A stretch of 64,000 nt of DNA, taken from positions 7,006,001 to 7,070,000 of the forward strand of contig JAHEWK010000001.1 in NCBI GenBank assembly GCA_020740775.1, read 5' to 3'. The DNA is from Ilyonectria destructans (taxonomy: Eukaryota; Ascomycota; Sordariomycetes; Hypocreales; Nectriaceae). The notes below the pieces were generated by a model. The model worked only from the letters and a program-made list of their open reading frames with translations. It made no database searches and was not told the DNA's origin. Below are positions 43,908-55,112 of this stretch, piece after piece; positions within the stretch are counted from its first letter, which is position 1; every line of letters begins with the position of its first letter. The translations under genes were made by a program, and so were the position numbers.

Positions 43908-45749
43908 ATGGCAGGACATTTCCGCGGAATCTCGTCCCAAAGCGGCAAGGCTTTCCCCAACTTGCCCCAGTTCTCGGGCTTTATGAAGCCTTGCCGCTTC
44001 GAGGGCGAGATCCGGTTTCTCGAGGTGGAGGGTGACTTGCCCGAAGAGCTCGATGGCACATTCTATCGTGTGATGCCCGATCCGCAGTTCGCGCCGTTTA
44101 TCGAAGATGACCCAGTGAGTATTTTCCATCAACCAATGCTTCCAACAATTGGGACGCGAGACGTGTCACACTGGCTAATAATGCGCTACTTCTAGTGGTT
44201 TAATGGGGATGGAAATATCACTGCTTTTCGTTTCAACAAGGGCAATGTCCACCTCCAGCAAAAGTACGTCCGTACCGAGAAATTCATCAAGGAAAGGGAA
44301 GCACAGCGCGCGCTTGGCGGTAAGTCTTGCAAAATATTGCAATCGCCGTGAATCCCAAGAGCTAGTGCCTTGACTCATACGGATTTCTTCAGGCAAATAC
44401 CGAAACAAATATACGGATGCCGTCGAGTTCAAAGTCCGTACCACGGCCAACACCAACATATTTTACTTCAACAAAGTTCTCCTCGCCATAAAGGAAGATG
44501 CACAGCCATTTGCTATGGATCCCATCACGCTCGAGACCATCGGCCTCTGCGATTTCAATGGTCAACTACCAAGTCTAACCTTTACCGCTCATCCGAAGCT
44601 CGATCCCATCACCAAAGAGCTGGTATGCTTTGGTTACGAGGCCAAAGGTGACGGTACCCCGGATGTATGCTATTACAATATCGATTCGAACGGTATCTTC
44701 ACCGAGGTGGTCTGGTTGGTGTCTCCTGTCGTAGGCATGATTCATGATTTTGCCGTAACCGAGAACTGGGTAAGTACATGGAAGGCAGGATTGATGCACA
44801 CCATCGTTTGGATAAATGCTAATACGGGCTGATGGTAGGTTTTGTTTCCTATGATCCCTCAGGTTTGCGACATTGATAGACTCAAGCAAGGAGGCGAACA
44901 TTGGCAATGGGACCCAAAAGTTCCCTTCTACTTGGGCGTTCTCCCACGTCGAGGAGCCAAAGGGGACGATGTCAAGGTAAGGCTTAAAATACCTTTGCTA
45001 ACGGGTCAACTGTATTTGAGACGCGTCTTGAATCCAGAAATCGACTGTTCGCGTCATTCTTACACAGCCATGCTAACCTGTTCATACAGTGGTTCAAGGC
45101 TCCAAATGCGTTTCCTGGCCACACTACTAACGCATACGAGACGCCAGAAGGAAACATTGTTTTTGACCTTCCTCTAACCGACAAGAATGTTTTCTTTTGG
45201 TGGCCAGATGCCAATGGAAATGCACCCAATCCCCACGACATCCAAGCCAAGTATGTCCGTTTCACCCTGGATCCACAGGCGTCAGAGCTCGAATTACCAA
45301 CTCCTGAAATCATCTTGGAGCGTGATATGGAGTTCCCGAGAATTGATGATCGCGTGTCCATGAAGCGTCACCAACACAGCTTTTTCGACATGATGGCTCC
45401 AGAGCTAGGCACCGACTTTGCTGCAATCGCCCCGGTACTCGGCGGTGGACATCCTTTATACAACTCCATCGGTCACCTGGATCACCAGACTGGGAAACTC
45501 GAAGTATATTTCGCAGGAAAGACGCACATGGTGCAGGAACCAGTGTTTGTGCCACGATCGGATGATGCTCCAGAAGGCGACGGTTTCTTGATGGCGCTGG
45601 TGAATAACTACAGTACCATGTCCAGCGAATTGCATATTCTCGATACACGAGACTTTTCTACTGCGCGGGCAATTGTAAAGCTGAACATTCGACTGAGGGC
45701 AGGCCTTCATGGCAATTGGGTGGATGCCAAAGAGCTGGCTGGTGTTTAG
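43908..45749 (+). CDS. Carotenoid-oxygenase-family dioxygenase (lignostilbene/resveratrol cleaving type), 501 aa
   Basis: Five exons, join(43908..44114, 44196..44319, 44393..44769, 44839..44976, 45090..45749), give 501 residues. The RPE65/carotenoid oxygenase fold is shown by DLPEELDGTFYRVMPDPQF, WFNGDGNITAFRF and four iron-ligand histidines in the expected places: TAHPK (H177), IHDFAVTEN (H228), FPGHTTNAYE (H293) and GLHGNW (H489). The N-terminus and the absence of a plastid or membrane segment fit fungal stilbene-cleaving enzymes, which split the central C=C of resveratrol or related stilbenes into two aromatic aldehydes. The adjacent aromatic aldehyde dehydrogenase would accept such products. 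Cleavage of carotenoids is the main alternative. Confidence 0.88.
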
Positions 45750-46191
45750 TAACAACAGTGTACCTATGTGGAATCAGCTCAAGATTGATTATGCCCGTCA
45801 ATTTCAATAGGTTACCAAGGCCGGCGGGAGCTTGTGATGTCAGCGGATGTTGGCGATTCATGGGCTTCAGCACAGAAGGGCTCGGCTCAATTACTTCATC
45901 CTCCGTGCCCGCTATATTTATAAGCTCCACCACTTTTGGCTTTTTCCGGGTCCAAGCCCGTCATAGCGCGAGGTATACGAACATATACGAATGTATACGA
46001 ACGTATACGAACCGGCCGGATGTCTTATCACACCAGCTCAAAGGGTTTGGGGCTAAAGGGTTTCGGTAAATGACGTAAGTTCCCGATGATGGGTAGGGAT
46101 AGCAGGAGAACTAGAATATAATACTAGAGCCAATCCAACATTTGGCATTAGGTCCGCGTCTAGACACGAATATCTCACCCCAACATCCACA
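45750..46191. other. Intergenic with a small tandem repeat
   Basis: A 442-bp gap between the dioxygenase and the SDR, with a 10-bp repeat at 45973-46012. No gene is seen. Confidence 0.5.
45973..46012 (+). repeat. Four 10-bp tandem units (gtatacgaac-like)
   Basis: Units one, three and four are gtatacgaac; the second is atatacgaat. It is a simple tandem repeat upstream of the SDR start. Confidence 0.9.
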
Positions 46192-47233
46192 ATGGCTTCG
46201 CAAAAGCGCACGATTCTAATCACCGGGTTTGTCATACTACTTCTGTTTTCTCCAGCTGCCAAAAAAAAGGACAAAAAACTAACCAAACTGCCGTGTTTAG
46301 CTGCTCAGATGGTGGAGCTGGCCATGCCCTCGCTCTTGAATTTGAGGCTCAGGGCTTCAGAGTCTTCGCCACCGCTCGATCCACCAAGTCCCTAGCTTTA
46401 CTTCAAGCAAAAGGCATTGAGGTCTTCCCCCTCGATGTGACTAAGCCGGAAAGCATTGCGGCTCTTAAAATCGAGATTTCCAAGCAGACCGGTGGAAAGT
46501 TAGATATGCTGTTCAATAACGCCGGATCGAGTTCGTGCAATCCTATCAAGACGCTATAGCGTCTCCCAAACCTGCCAATTATTGACAAACTCACGATTTA
46601 GTGTATGAAATCCCTGCAATTGAGGCCGATGATGATCGTGTCCGAAGCATGTTCGACGCCAATGTCTTTGGCCTGTTCGCCATGGTGAAAGCTTTCACCC
46701 CACTTCTTCTAGCCTCGGCCACCAACTCGACTCGTCCGCCTACCATCACCAATACCTCCTCGATCTTGGCTCGCGTTCCTTACCCATTTTCTGCAGCGTA
46801 CAACGCCTCCAAAGCTGCTGTCTCATCCTACTCCGATACCCTACGAATCGAACTAGCCCCACTTGGCATCAAGGTTGTGACATTATTCATGGGTGTTGTA
46901 GCAACGGGCATCACATCTCCCGACAGCATCAAGTTTGGGTCCGAGAGTCTCTACGTTGCTGCGGAAGAAGGGATTAGGGGAAGGAGCCGAAATCACGCAC
47001 GAGAGGGCATGAAACCCGACGAATTCGCGCGACGGGTTGTCGGTTCAATCCTCAATAAGCCTGGCCTGACCCAAGGATCATACGTATGGCAAGGAGCCAT
47101 TGCTTCCCTCGTCTGGTTTCTCAATGCGGTGGGTTGGAGAAAGGTATTTGATGGTAGTATGGAAAGTGGTGCGAGTCTGAGCAAGGAGGTCAAGCGTTCA
47201 ATCTATGAGGAGGGCCAACGTCGTTTGGCCTAG
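46192..47233 (+). CDS. Short-chain dehydrogenase/reductase, AYR1-like, 298 aa
   Basis: Three exons, join(46192..46226, 46301..46530, 46602..47233), encode 298 residues; the tiny first exon supplies MASQKRTILITG and the splice completes the TGxxxGxG cofactor motif (ITGCSDGGAGHALA). Other classical SDR landmarks are DVTKPES, LFNNAGS, NTSS and the active-site YNASK. The sequence style resembles NADPH-dependent 1-acyl-dihydroxyacetone-phosphate reductase (AYR1), and a hydrophobic segment near the C-terminus (GAIASLVWFLNAVGW) suits membrane association. It lies 442 bp after the dioxygenase in the same direction, so action on a stilbene-derived carbonyl is possible but unproven. Confidence 0.82.
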
Positions 47234-48580
47234 GAACGGCGTCAAAGTATTACGCGTTATATAGGCAGGAGAGCTGACAGCTTTGGTCCAACCCAATAGA
47301 CTCCGGACAGATTGCAAGATGTGCGCTAGTTAATTAGACGGGGAGGATGGAGCTAAGCTCTGAAAGTATTGGAAGGTGGAGGAAATCCCGAGATGTCGCT
47401 TGATCACAACCAAGAGCAGCTTGCTTTTGGTCTGAAGTTAGTGACTACACGGGAATTTTTGCTAGTTGGGTTAATATTCACAAGACAATTTGTGATTTAT
47501 CACTCTTTCTCTGATCTTACGAGCTTTTAAGATCCCCCCCCCTTTGTACTCTGGCAAGACATATTCTACCTTGTCGCCATTCTCGGATTCCCCAATTGCA
47601 GATATGAGCACCAATCCTCAGTAACCTACGAAGAAGCAACACGGTCCCCCGGTATCCGATATTGCAAGCCGTGCTGAGGCTCTTAGGGTATTTTGCTGTT
47701 ACGCTTCCTTCACAAGCCCTGAAAGCCAAGAGATTATAGCACACTCTCAATCACTAGCCTCTGGCCTCTGGCCTCTAGCCCCCTGAAGCTATAGGGGCTG
47801 GAGCGGATGCCTCGAGAATGCTGGCTTGCCTTGTATGTACCTCAGGTGACCAACAAAGATGAATGGATATGGCGCCTTTAGCGCGAGCAAAGACTTTTAA
47901 AACGGACCTCCGTACTTGGGGTTGCTAACACCGTTGGCGGCTGGCAACCCTGGTCTCCAATTGCAACTATCGTTAGACCGAAGGTTTATTTTGGCGAGAC
48001 CAGAAGTCCCATCCTCGGCACTGGATTTTGCAATCACCCCGCAAGGGACCGACCATGTAGTGACGGAGATTGCGTTGGCTTGCATACGTGGCGTGGTAGT
48101 CTAAGGGTCGGCCTCTCCGGGCGTCCTGTCGGCAGCCCGCCGAGGACCTTGAAGCGGCAACAGCCATCACATTGTGGCACAGAGGAGTGTGCCCATTCCT
48201 TGATTACCAACTCTCCATGCGGTAATTATGTGACAAATCTAGGAGCATTGGGTGATTTCGGCCGAGACCATCCGGATCCCTCGAATCATGTCCTTGATTA
48301 GCTGCTGATACCGATAAACCCTGTTGATACGAGAATGTCAGCCAGGAAAGAAACTGCCAAACACTGTGACTACCAAATCTAACCGGGATGAATACGAGTA
48401 CAAGCCTTGCGTGTCTTCAGAAAGGGATTAGGGATGTCGCTGTCAGGCTAGACGTAAATCGCGAAATGAGGGTATATAAGGTTAGGGAGAACCGAAGCTT
48501 TATTCTAAAAAGCCAAAATTTCTTCCCCAGCTCAGTCTTGACTTATTAACCAAGTAAACGAAAATTCTAAAGCTTCCATA
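47234..48580. other. Intergenic, no gene seen
   Basis: This 1.35 kb gap has only short overlapping frames and a small CT-rich repeated patch near 47750-47785. Confidence 0.5.
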
Positions 48581-49597
48581 ATGCATCCTTTGCGCATATT
48601 CCCTCTATTTCCAGTCATCTCGGCCACACCTCTTGGGAGGAAGGTTGAGTCTGGGGCATCCTTGCCATCGCATGTTGTCTACCAATTTCCTGACAGTCCA
48701 AGTTGGATTGAGAACATCGCCGTCCGTCAAAATGGCGACCTGCTCTTGACTATGCTCTCCACCCCCGAGCTTTTCCTTCTTCGCAATCCCCGCACCAAGT
48801 CGCCTGAGCTGAAGCTGGTTCATTCATTCGACACCCTCACCGGTCTACTCGGCATTGCGGAGACGACACCTGACGTGTTCATCACCGCTGGGGGGAATTT
48901 CTCGAACATTGCCGTCCCCACCCCCGGCACATCGTCAGTCTGGGAAGTAGACCTTCGTGGGAAGAAGCCCAAGGTCTACAAGGTGGTCGATATCCCGGAG
49001 GCCGTCTTCGTGAACGGCATGACCACTCTGCCTTGGGACAAGAACAGCGTTCTCGTGGCTGATTCCACCCTCGGGAAGATTTTCAAGGTTAACATCAGGG
49101 CCAAGACTTACGAAGTGGCGATCGACGTCCCGGAGATGCATATGGGCCCCGATGCCGTCGTTCCAATTGGTATCAATGGCATCACAATCTATAAAGGATA
49201 CCTGTACTGGACGAACAGCTACTATAGAAAGGTTTACAAGCTCAAGATCAACAAGACCGGCGGCATTGCTGCCGGTGCGACGGTCCAAACGGTTGGGTCC
49301 CCCGACGTGGGCTTTCTGGACGATTTTGCATTGGACAACAAGGGAGATGTTTGGGCAACAACCAATGCCGCCAACGAGCTGTTGGTGGTTTCACCGAAGG
49401 GCAAGGTTGTGGTTGCTTTAGGGTCATCGACAGAGCTGACGGTTGCTGGTGACACCGCTGCAGCGTTCGGCCGGACCAAGGGCGATGAGAAAACCTTGTA
49501 CGTCGTTACAGATGGTGCTCTTGCGGGGCCCGTCAATGGAACTATAACGGAGGCAGGGAAGATTGTTGCTGTTGACACAAGGAATTTCAGCTTCTGA
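48581..49597 (+). CDS. SMP-30/gluconolactonase-like beta-propeller protein, 338 aa
   Basis: A single-exon gene of 338 residues. The N-terminus (MHPLRIFPLFPVISATP) is a short hydrophobic, probably secretory, leader. The rest shows repeating beta-blades of a six-bladed propeller: WIENIAVRQNGDLLLTML, GLLGIAETTPDVFITAGGNF, VNGMTTLPWDKNSVLVADS, GKIFKVNI, GPDAVVPIGINGITIYKGYLYWTNS and FLDDFALDNKGDVWATTNA. These fit the fungal SMP-30/LRE-like family. Most members have no known substrate. Some homologues in fungal metabolite clusters catalyse pericyclic steps, but no backbone synthase is present here. Confidence 0.75.
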   Translation: MHPLRIFPLFPVISATPLGRKVESGASLPSHVVYQFPDSPSWIENIAVRQNGDLLLTMLSTPELFLLRNPRTKSPELKLVHSFDTLTGLLGIAETTPDVFITAGGNFSNIAVPTPGTSSVWEVDLRGKKPKVYKVVDIPEAVFVNGMTTLPWDKNSVLVADSTLGKIFKVNIRAKTYEVAIDVPEMHMGPDAVVPIGINGITIYKGYLYWTNSYYRKVYKLKINKTGGIAAGATVQTVGSPDVGFLDDFALDNKGDVWATTNAANELLVVSPKGKVVVALGSSTELTVAGDTAAAFGRTKGDEKTLYVVTDGALAGPVNGTITEAGKIVAVDTRNFSF

Positions 49598-51166
49598 AAA
49601 TACGACTTCTATGCAAACACAAGTCTACGAGGTAGAAGGGGAATAATCCAGGTATGATCTGATATCCTGAGGAAGACAACGTCAGGATTGTACGGTTCAC
49701 AGGATGTACACTTGTCCATGGTCTATTAAGAGCAATAGGTAGTAGTAGTGGTAGCAGTGGTAGTAGTAATATTACGTAGCCTTCGCCCTTGTGTCTGTCC
49801 AAGGTTACACGAACAGTATGTCTCTCGGCATTGCAGCGGAGCCGGATGACGTTCTATTGCACGTCGCCTAGATCGGTTTGGCGCAGCGCTCATGGGAGCC
49901 AGAGAAAGACAAAACCAACAATTCGCCATCCTCCGCCTGCCCCATCCACTCCTCCAACGTCTGCTTCGGTCGGCCCGAAGACGCCGCCAGCCAAACGAAC
50001 AATCTCTCACTGCGGCCAGACCTATACGAAGAAACGACGCCTGTCCCCCGCCTGTTCTAGCACCATTCTGTCTTCTTAGAGCAACGAGCCTGTCAGATCC
50101 CTCATGGCTTCGGCTTCTGATGAACTTGGTGAATTGGAGGCAAACACTGCCATCACCTCTCTTAATGTAGCAACAAATAGCGACTTCATAAAGCCACAAA
50201 TTGACTAAGACATCCATTGGCCATCCACAGTGGCAACCATGAATGTCCCTAAAGAACGCAAATGGTCCTCACTCACATTACCCATCCTTGGGCATGCACC
50301 CCCTTTTGTGAATCTTCCAATATACCCTGTGATGCTCCCTCTGACAATAAGCCACGGCCCCGCATCACCCGTAGCTCTTGATGCCTTCCGTCTTTCCCCA
50401 CACATACCTTACAGAGCATGATGTCGATCATTTGCATTCAAGCGTGAGAGCTTGCCCTCGGATGCTCCCGATCAACTTCATACATTATCTCCTGCAGCTC
50501 CTGCCGTATCCCAGCTTCACATTCCTCCTCTCTAAGGACCAGACTAACCCATACGCTAACGAACGGGTCCGCCTTGTGAGCACCCGCTTGTTTCGCCGCT
50601 CTTTAGCTTGCCTATCTCATGCAATGACGAATAGGCGATACGGCCCGGCATACCCAAAGCTCCGAGAAAACTCTGATGTCATCAATGCCGAGAGGATTTG
50701 AAAGGAGAGAGATGCCAGAGAGTTGCGTGCTTTTGAGAACAAGGATCGGAACTTGACCAATAATGAGGTCACCTGTTTTGAAGTCGGGGTTGTCCGACTT
50801 GACAACTTCGGCAATGCTGATGCTTTGTAAGTTATAGGCTGATTTAACTGAAAAGCTGGTACGACTTTGTCTGTGCGGCCCTCATACGCCCACGCATATA
50901 AGGATCGAAGCTAGTGTAATAAGAGCAAAGGACGCATTATTATTACCAAGAGAGAAACTGGCTTCCTGTCTTTCAGTGAAAGTGGAAGTGACGATAGAGA
51001 GCGTAGTGTAGCCGCGTAATCACCATGGATGGCTCCGTCTAAGTCCGGTTAGGCTTTGCACGTAATTACAAGAGTTCCTATGAATGCTGCCTGGAGCTGC
51101 CCAACCGTGGCCCCTTGAAAGGAAAGCTATTGTCAATGGGAGACTCTGTATATTTGATATCGCTGC
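49598..51166. other. Intergenic, no gene seen
   Basis: This 1.6 kb gap includes a short AGT/GGT microsatellite near 49735-49772. The long minus-strand frame at 49726-50217 is low-complexity (poly-Thr from that microsatellite) and is not called. Confidence 0.5.
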
Positions 51167-52282
51167 TCATTCCCAAGGGTGGATATTAGTCTTCACCCCC
51201 TTTCCATCACGATATTGGTCCAATGCCTTATTGACGGCATCCGCATCTAATCCCTCGATAACCTCAAAACTGCTGGGGCGAATTTTCCCCTCCTTAAGCC
51301 ATCGAGGAACCTCTTCCCAGAACCCTATTGTCACTTCCGGGTGCATCGGAGAAACGCCAAACACAAGGCGGCGTTCATACCCCGCGGATTTGGAACCTAT
51401 CCGAGCAGCATCGAAGTCTCCCTCAGGTCGACGAAGAGTGATCAACGTGCCCTTCTTCGTGTTTGACAGCGCCGCGACACCGAGCTCTTGTTCCACGCCA
51501 GCATTGACCGTATCAACCGCATAGACCAGCTCATCCCCCGTAATGGCACGAATCTGGTCCAGCACATCAGGGGCTTTTCGGTCGATCACGTGGGTGGCCC
51601 CGATAGACTTGAGCTTTGCTTCATTGTGATGCCCGGCGACTGCGATGATTCGACCTATTCCTGCCAACTTCGCGAGCTCAATCGTGGCTCGCCCGGTGTT
51701 GGAGCCGCCTCCAATCACAAGAAGCATGACGTTGCCATATTCGAAGGCCTTTGCTTCCTGTGAAAATGGAGGAGGGAAGCCATGGCCTGAGCTCGCGAAG
51801 AGGGCAATAAACCCAGCCAGCACAATAACGGGGACTGTGGATGCTTCGTCGCTACTCAGGCCACTACCGGCCACCCTGCCTACAAACCTCGCGTCGACAA
51901 GAGCATATTGTTGCGCTCCGTTAGAGTTATTATCGAAGCCCCCCTGGGCATAGGTGTGACCAAAAACATGCTCATTAACTGTGAACTTAGCAGAATACTC
52001 TCCGGTTCCTACAGCCACAACTTCTCCGACCAGATCACTGGCAAGGACGCAAGGCATGCTCGTTACAAAAAGGCCAACATCACGGGTTCTCTGATCATGA
52101 GGATTCACTACACACCAGTTAGCTCTAGTCTTCTCGTTCTTCGCAGTAGAATTGTTTTCAAACTTACAGCCGGCAACAAGAACCTTAACTAGTAACTGGT
52201 TGTGACCAGGCTGCGGGATTGAACGTTCCCCCACCACTAATGGCTTGCCCACTTCCTGGAGTAAAAGGGCCCTTTGAGACAT
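51167..52282 (-). CDS. Zinc-type alcohol dehydrogenase-like protein (CipB-like), 351 aa
   Basis: Two exons, complement(join(51167..52107, 52168..52282)), give 351 residues. The MDR fold is evident: RALLLQEVGKPLVVGERSIP, LVKVLVAGLNPHDQRTRDVG after splicing, CVLASDLVGEVVAVG, VIVLAGFIALFAS and the nucleotide-binding VIGGGSNTGRATIELAKLAG. Catalytic-zinc cysteines are not apparent, so it is probably an NADPH-dependent enone or quinone reductase type. The intron is 60 nt, without stops, so retention would keep frame. An in-frame ATG at 52366 would add 28 residues with a hydrophobic stretch (LYLFALALLVCGYSLL), leaving a membrane-anchored form possible. Confidence 0.8.
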   Translation of the reverse strand: MSQRALLLQEVGKPLVVGERSIPQPGHNQLLVKVLVAGCKFENNSTAKNEKTRANWCVVNPHDQRTRDVGLFVTSMPCVLASDLVGEVVAVGTGEYSAKFTVNEHVFGHTYAQGGFDNNSNGAQQYALVDARFVGRVAGSGLSSDEASTVPVIVLAGFIALFASSGHGFPPPFSQEAKAFEYGNVMLLVIGGGSNTGRATIELAKLAGIGRIIAVAGHHNEAKLKSIGATHVIDRKAPDVLDQIRAITGDELVYAVDTVNAGVEQELGVAALSNTKKGTLITLRRPEGDFDAARIGSKSAGYERRLVFGVSPMHPEVTIGFWEEVPRWLKEGKIRPSSFEVIEGLDADAVNKALDQYRDGKGVKTNIHPWE

Positions 52283-53294
52283 GATTGTTTCCGAGTCTGA
52301 AGTGGAACGCAGTAATGAATAACCACAAACGAGTAGTGCTAATGCGAAGAGGTATAAGGAGGGCATTGCTAACGGGTCAGCAGGAGCTTCGTGCCAAGAA
52401 TGGGAAGCTTGAGGCTTTAAAGAGTAGTTAGCTGAGGCCTTTCTGGATTCCTGACAAATCAGCTTCATATGGTCTGATGACGACAAGAGCTATTGGACGC
52501 ATTCAGGATCGTTCATGCTGACAGTTAATAGTCAATTATAAATAATGCCGGCTGGTAGTTCGACCGCCGGGCTAACAAAATGCCGGCGGCTTAATAATAT
52601 AAATTAGCGAGTCTTCGTTAGCCTAGCGGCCCCTGAACCTTGGGAGAATACACTCGGGCCTCTTTGCAAATAGAGTTGCTTTTACCCCTCCCAACGCTAT
52701 CAAGGGCATGATAAAAAAATATTGATATCCTGACCTTAGTCAGAGGGGGTGTGAGATGGCAAAAAACCCTTCGCGGGAAAAGAGGCGGCCGACCTGTGAC
52801 GGGAACGTCCGGGGTGCTGAATCCTGGGTAGGGTCAATACGAAACTAGGGCCCACGGGACGGGCCAAGCCACAGTGTCCGTCTGACCCTCCACAAGAGTA
52901 AAGAAGCTTAATTACGCAGGTACCAACTGGCTGTGCAGTTACTAGTGCGATACCTGCGAGAAGAGTTACGCAATCAACCTGAACTACCTTACCCTTATGG
53001 CCTGTAGATACCTGTTGGCATGGGCGGGCTGCCTCCCAGCCTCGAGGCAGGTACGTAGTGAGATACCTAAGTTGAAATTTTATTCTAGATTTACTTAAGA
53101 AGATGATCTCAAAGGAGGCTTAGCTACGGAGTACTGCGTAGTCGTACGTAATTCTGCTTAGCAGGAAGCCCTTTTACTTACACAAGTTACCTACTGACGC
53201 AAGTATAAGTGAAAACGAAGCCTCCTCCTCAAATCACCATCACCCAACTTCCCTCATTCTCAATTCATCGTCTCTTTGTCGGTATAAAACCAAA
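52283..53294. other. Divergent intergenic region, no gene seen
   Basis: About 1 kb between the starts of the CipB-like gene and the tannase-family gene. It must hold both promoters. Confidence 0.5.
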
Positions 53295-55112
53295 ATGAGA
53301 CTCAGCTCCATTTCGAGTGGCGTCCTGGCTCTTGCCACATGTGCTCGCGGTAGCAAGGCAGGCGACTCATCGAAACCTGGCACCCATCATCGATTTGCCG
53401 ATGTAACCACAAGCCGTTTCAGCGCATCGTGTGCTGCATTGGCAAAGTTGATTGCAATTGACAACGTCGTCGTCAACTTCGCCGAACATGTTGCTCCAGG
53501 CACAAACATCACCTTCCCCAACGCAGACCCGACTTGCAGGCGCCCTTTTCAAGTCGTCACGACAGATCTATGCCGGGTGAATATGGATGTAGCAACATCT
53601 GACAAAAGCGGACTTGTGGTTGAGACGTGGCTTCCAAAGAACTGGACGGGGCGGTTTTTGAGCACCGGCAACGGTGGATTGGGGGGTTGTAAGTCCTGAC
53701 ACAACTTATTGAACAAAAGTCCTACAGCTGACTCTAATTTTCAATGCATAGGTATCCAGTTCGAAGACCTGGACTACACGGCAAGCCTAGGTTTTGCTGC
53801 AGTGGGCACAAACAATGGACATGATGGCCAATCAGGAGCGACATTCTTGGATAACGACGAAGTTGTTGCCGATTTCGCCTTCAGAGGGTATATTTCTCAC
53901 CTATCCCATTACTTGTGCAGGATGTCAAAATGGAGCTGATTCAATCTACAGTGTCAAAACTGGTGCTGTTGTTGGGAAATCAGTCGCAAAGCTCTTCTAC
54001 CGATCCAAGCACACCAAGTCTTACTATCTCGGCTGCTCTTCAGGAGGTCGCCAGGGATTCAAAGCTGTGCAAGACTTTCCGGACGAGTTCGACGGCCTCG
54101 TAATTGGAGCACCTGCTCTTGGTTTCAATACCATGGCTGGATGGACTGGGAACTTCATTACCATCACTGGGACAAGCACTTCCGAAACATTCCTTCCTAT
54201 GGACTTATGGGCTGTCGTTAACGCCGAGGTCATGAACCAATGTGACGAAATCGACGGTGTAAAAGACGGCATAATCGAGGACCCTAATCTTTGCAAATTC
54301 AACGCAACAGCTATGTTGTGTGCGCCCGGAAAGAGCACTGGATGTCTTACAAAAGCTCAAGTTACCACGGTAAACAGGGTCTTCAGTGACCTCATTGGGG
54401 AAGACGGATCTTCAATTTACCCGCGCATGCAACCTGGGAGCGAGATTCTTGCGTCGCAGGTATATTATAATGGTGTGGCTTCTCCTTTTACAGTAAGTCC
54501 CTTTGCCCTTTGTTTGACACCAGGGATATGCAACTAAATTCTTCATGATAGGACTGGCTCAAGTTTGCTGTCTTTGCAGACCGTAACTGGGACCCTACAA
54601 CTTTGACCCTCCAAAACATCACATTCGCCCGAGAGAAAAATCCTTCGGATGCTGAGACGTTTGACACTGATCTCTCGGCCTTCCGTTCCAGTGGCGGCAA
54701 AATCCTCCACTATCACGGTTTGCAGGACGGCATCATCACCTCCGAGATTAGTGAAAAGTATTACGAGGCCGTCAGAAAAGCAATGGGCCTATCATTCAGA
54801 GACATGGACAAATTCTATCGCTACTTCAAGGTTTCTGGCATGGACCACTGCGCTCTCGGACCTGGCGCATGGCAGATTGGTCAAACAGCTGTGGGCACGG
54901 CCAAGTTCACTAGCCAGGATAATATCCTGATGCGAATGGTAGATTGGGTCGAGAAGGGCAAGGCCCCAGAAACTATCAGGGGAACCAAGTTCATCAACGA
55001 CGATCCTTCCCTTGGGCTCGACCTTGTTCGAAACCATTGCAAGTATCCGAAACGGACCGTTTTCAAGGGTAAAGGCAATCCCGACGATGAGAATTCATGG
55101 GAGTGCAAGTAG
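53295..55112 (+). CDS. Tannase/feruloyl esterase family protein, 543 aa
   Basis: Four exons, join(53295..53688, 53752..53887, 53952..54492, 54552..55112), give 543 residues. The intron after DFAFR uses the acceptor at 53951, which restores DFAFRGVKTGAVVGKSVAKLF; the nearer acceptor leads to a stop. A signal peptide is likely (MRLSSISSGVLALATCA). The catalytic CS-D-HC arrangement of the family is present: YLGCSSGGRQGFK (C205-S206) and GMDHCALGPGAW (H456-C457), where the cysteines form a disulphide next to the active site. Calcium-binding-like NQCDEIDGVKDGIIEDPNLC is also present. It is secreted and hydrolyses ester-linked phenolics such as tannins or feruloylated wall sugars. Confidence 0.92.

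Noticed and set aside
49726..50217. 163-codon minus-strand frame
   Set aside because: Its end is poly-Thr from a microsatellite and the rest is basic low-complexity sequence without motifs.
53888..53951. Use of the nearer intron acceptor at about 53920 in the tannase-family gene
   Set aside because: It leads to an in-frame stop; the acceptor at 53951 restores the conserved sequence.
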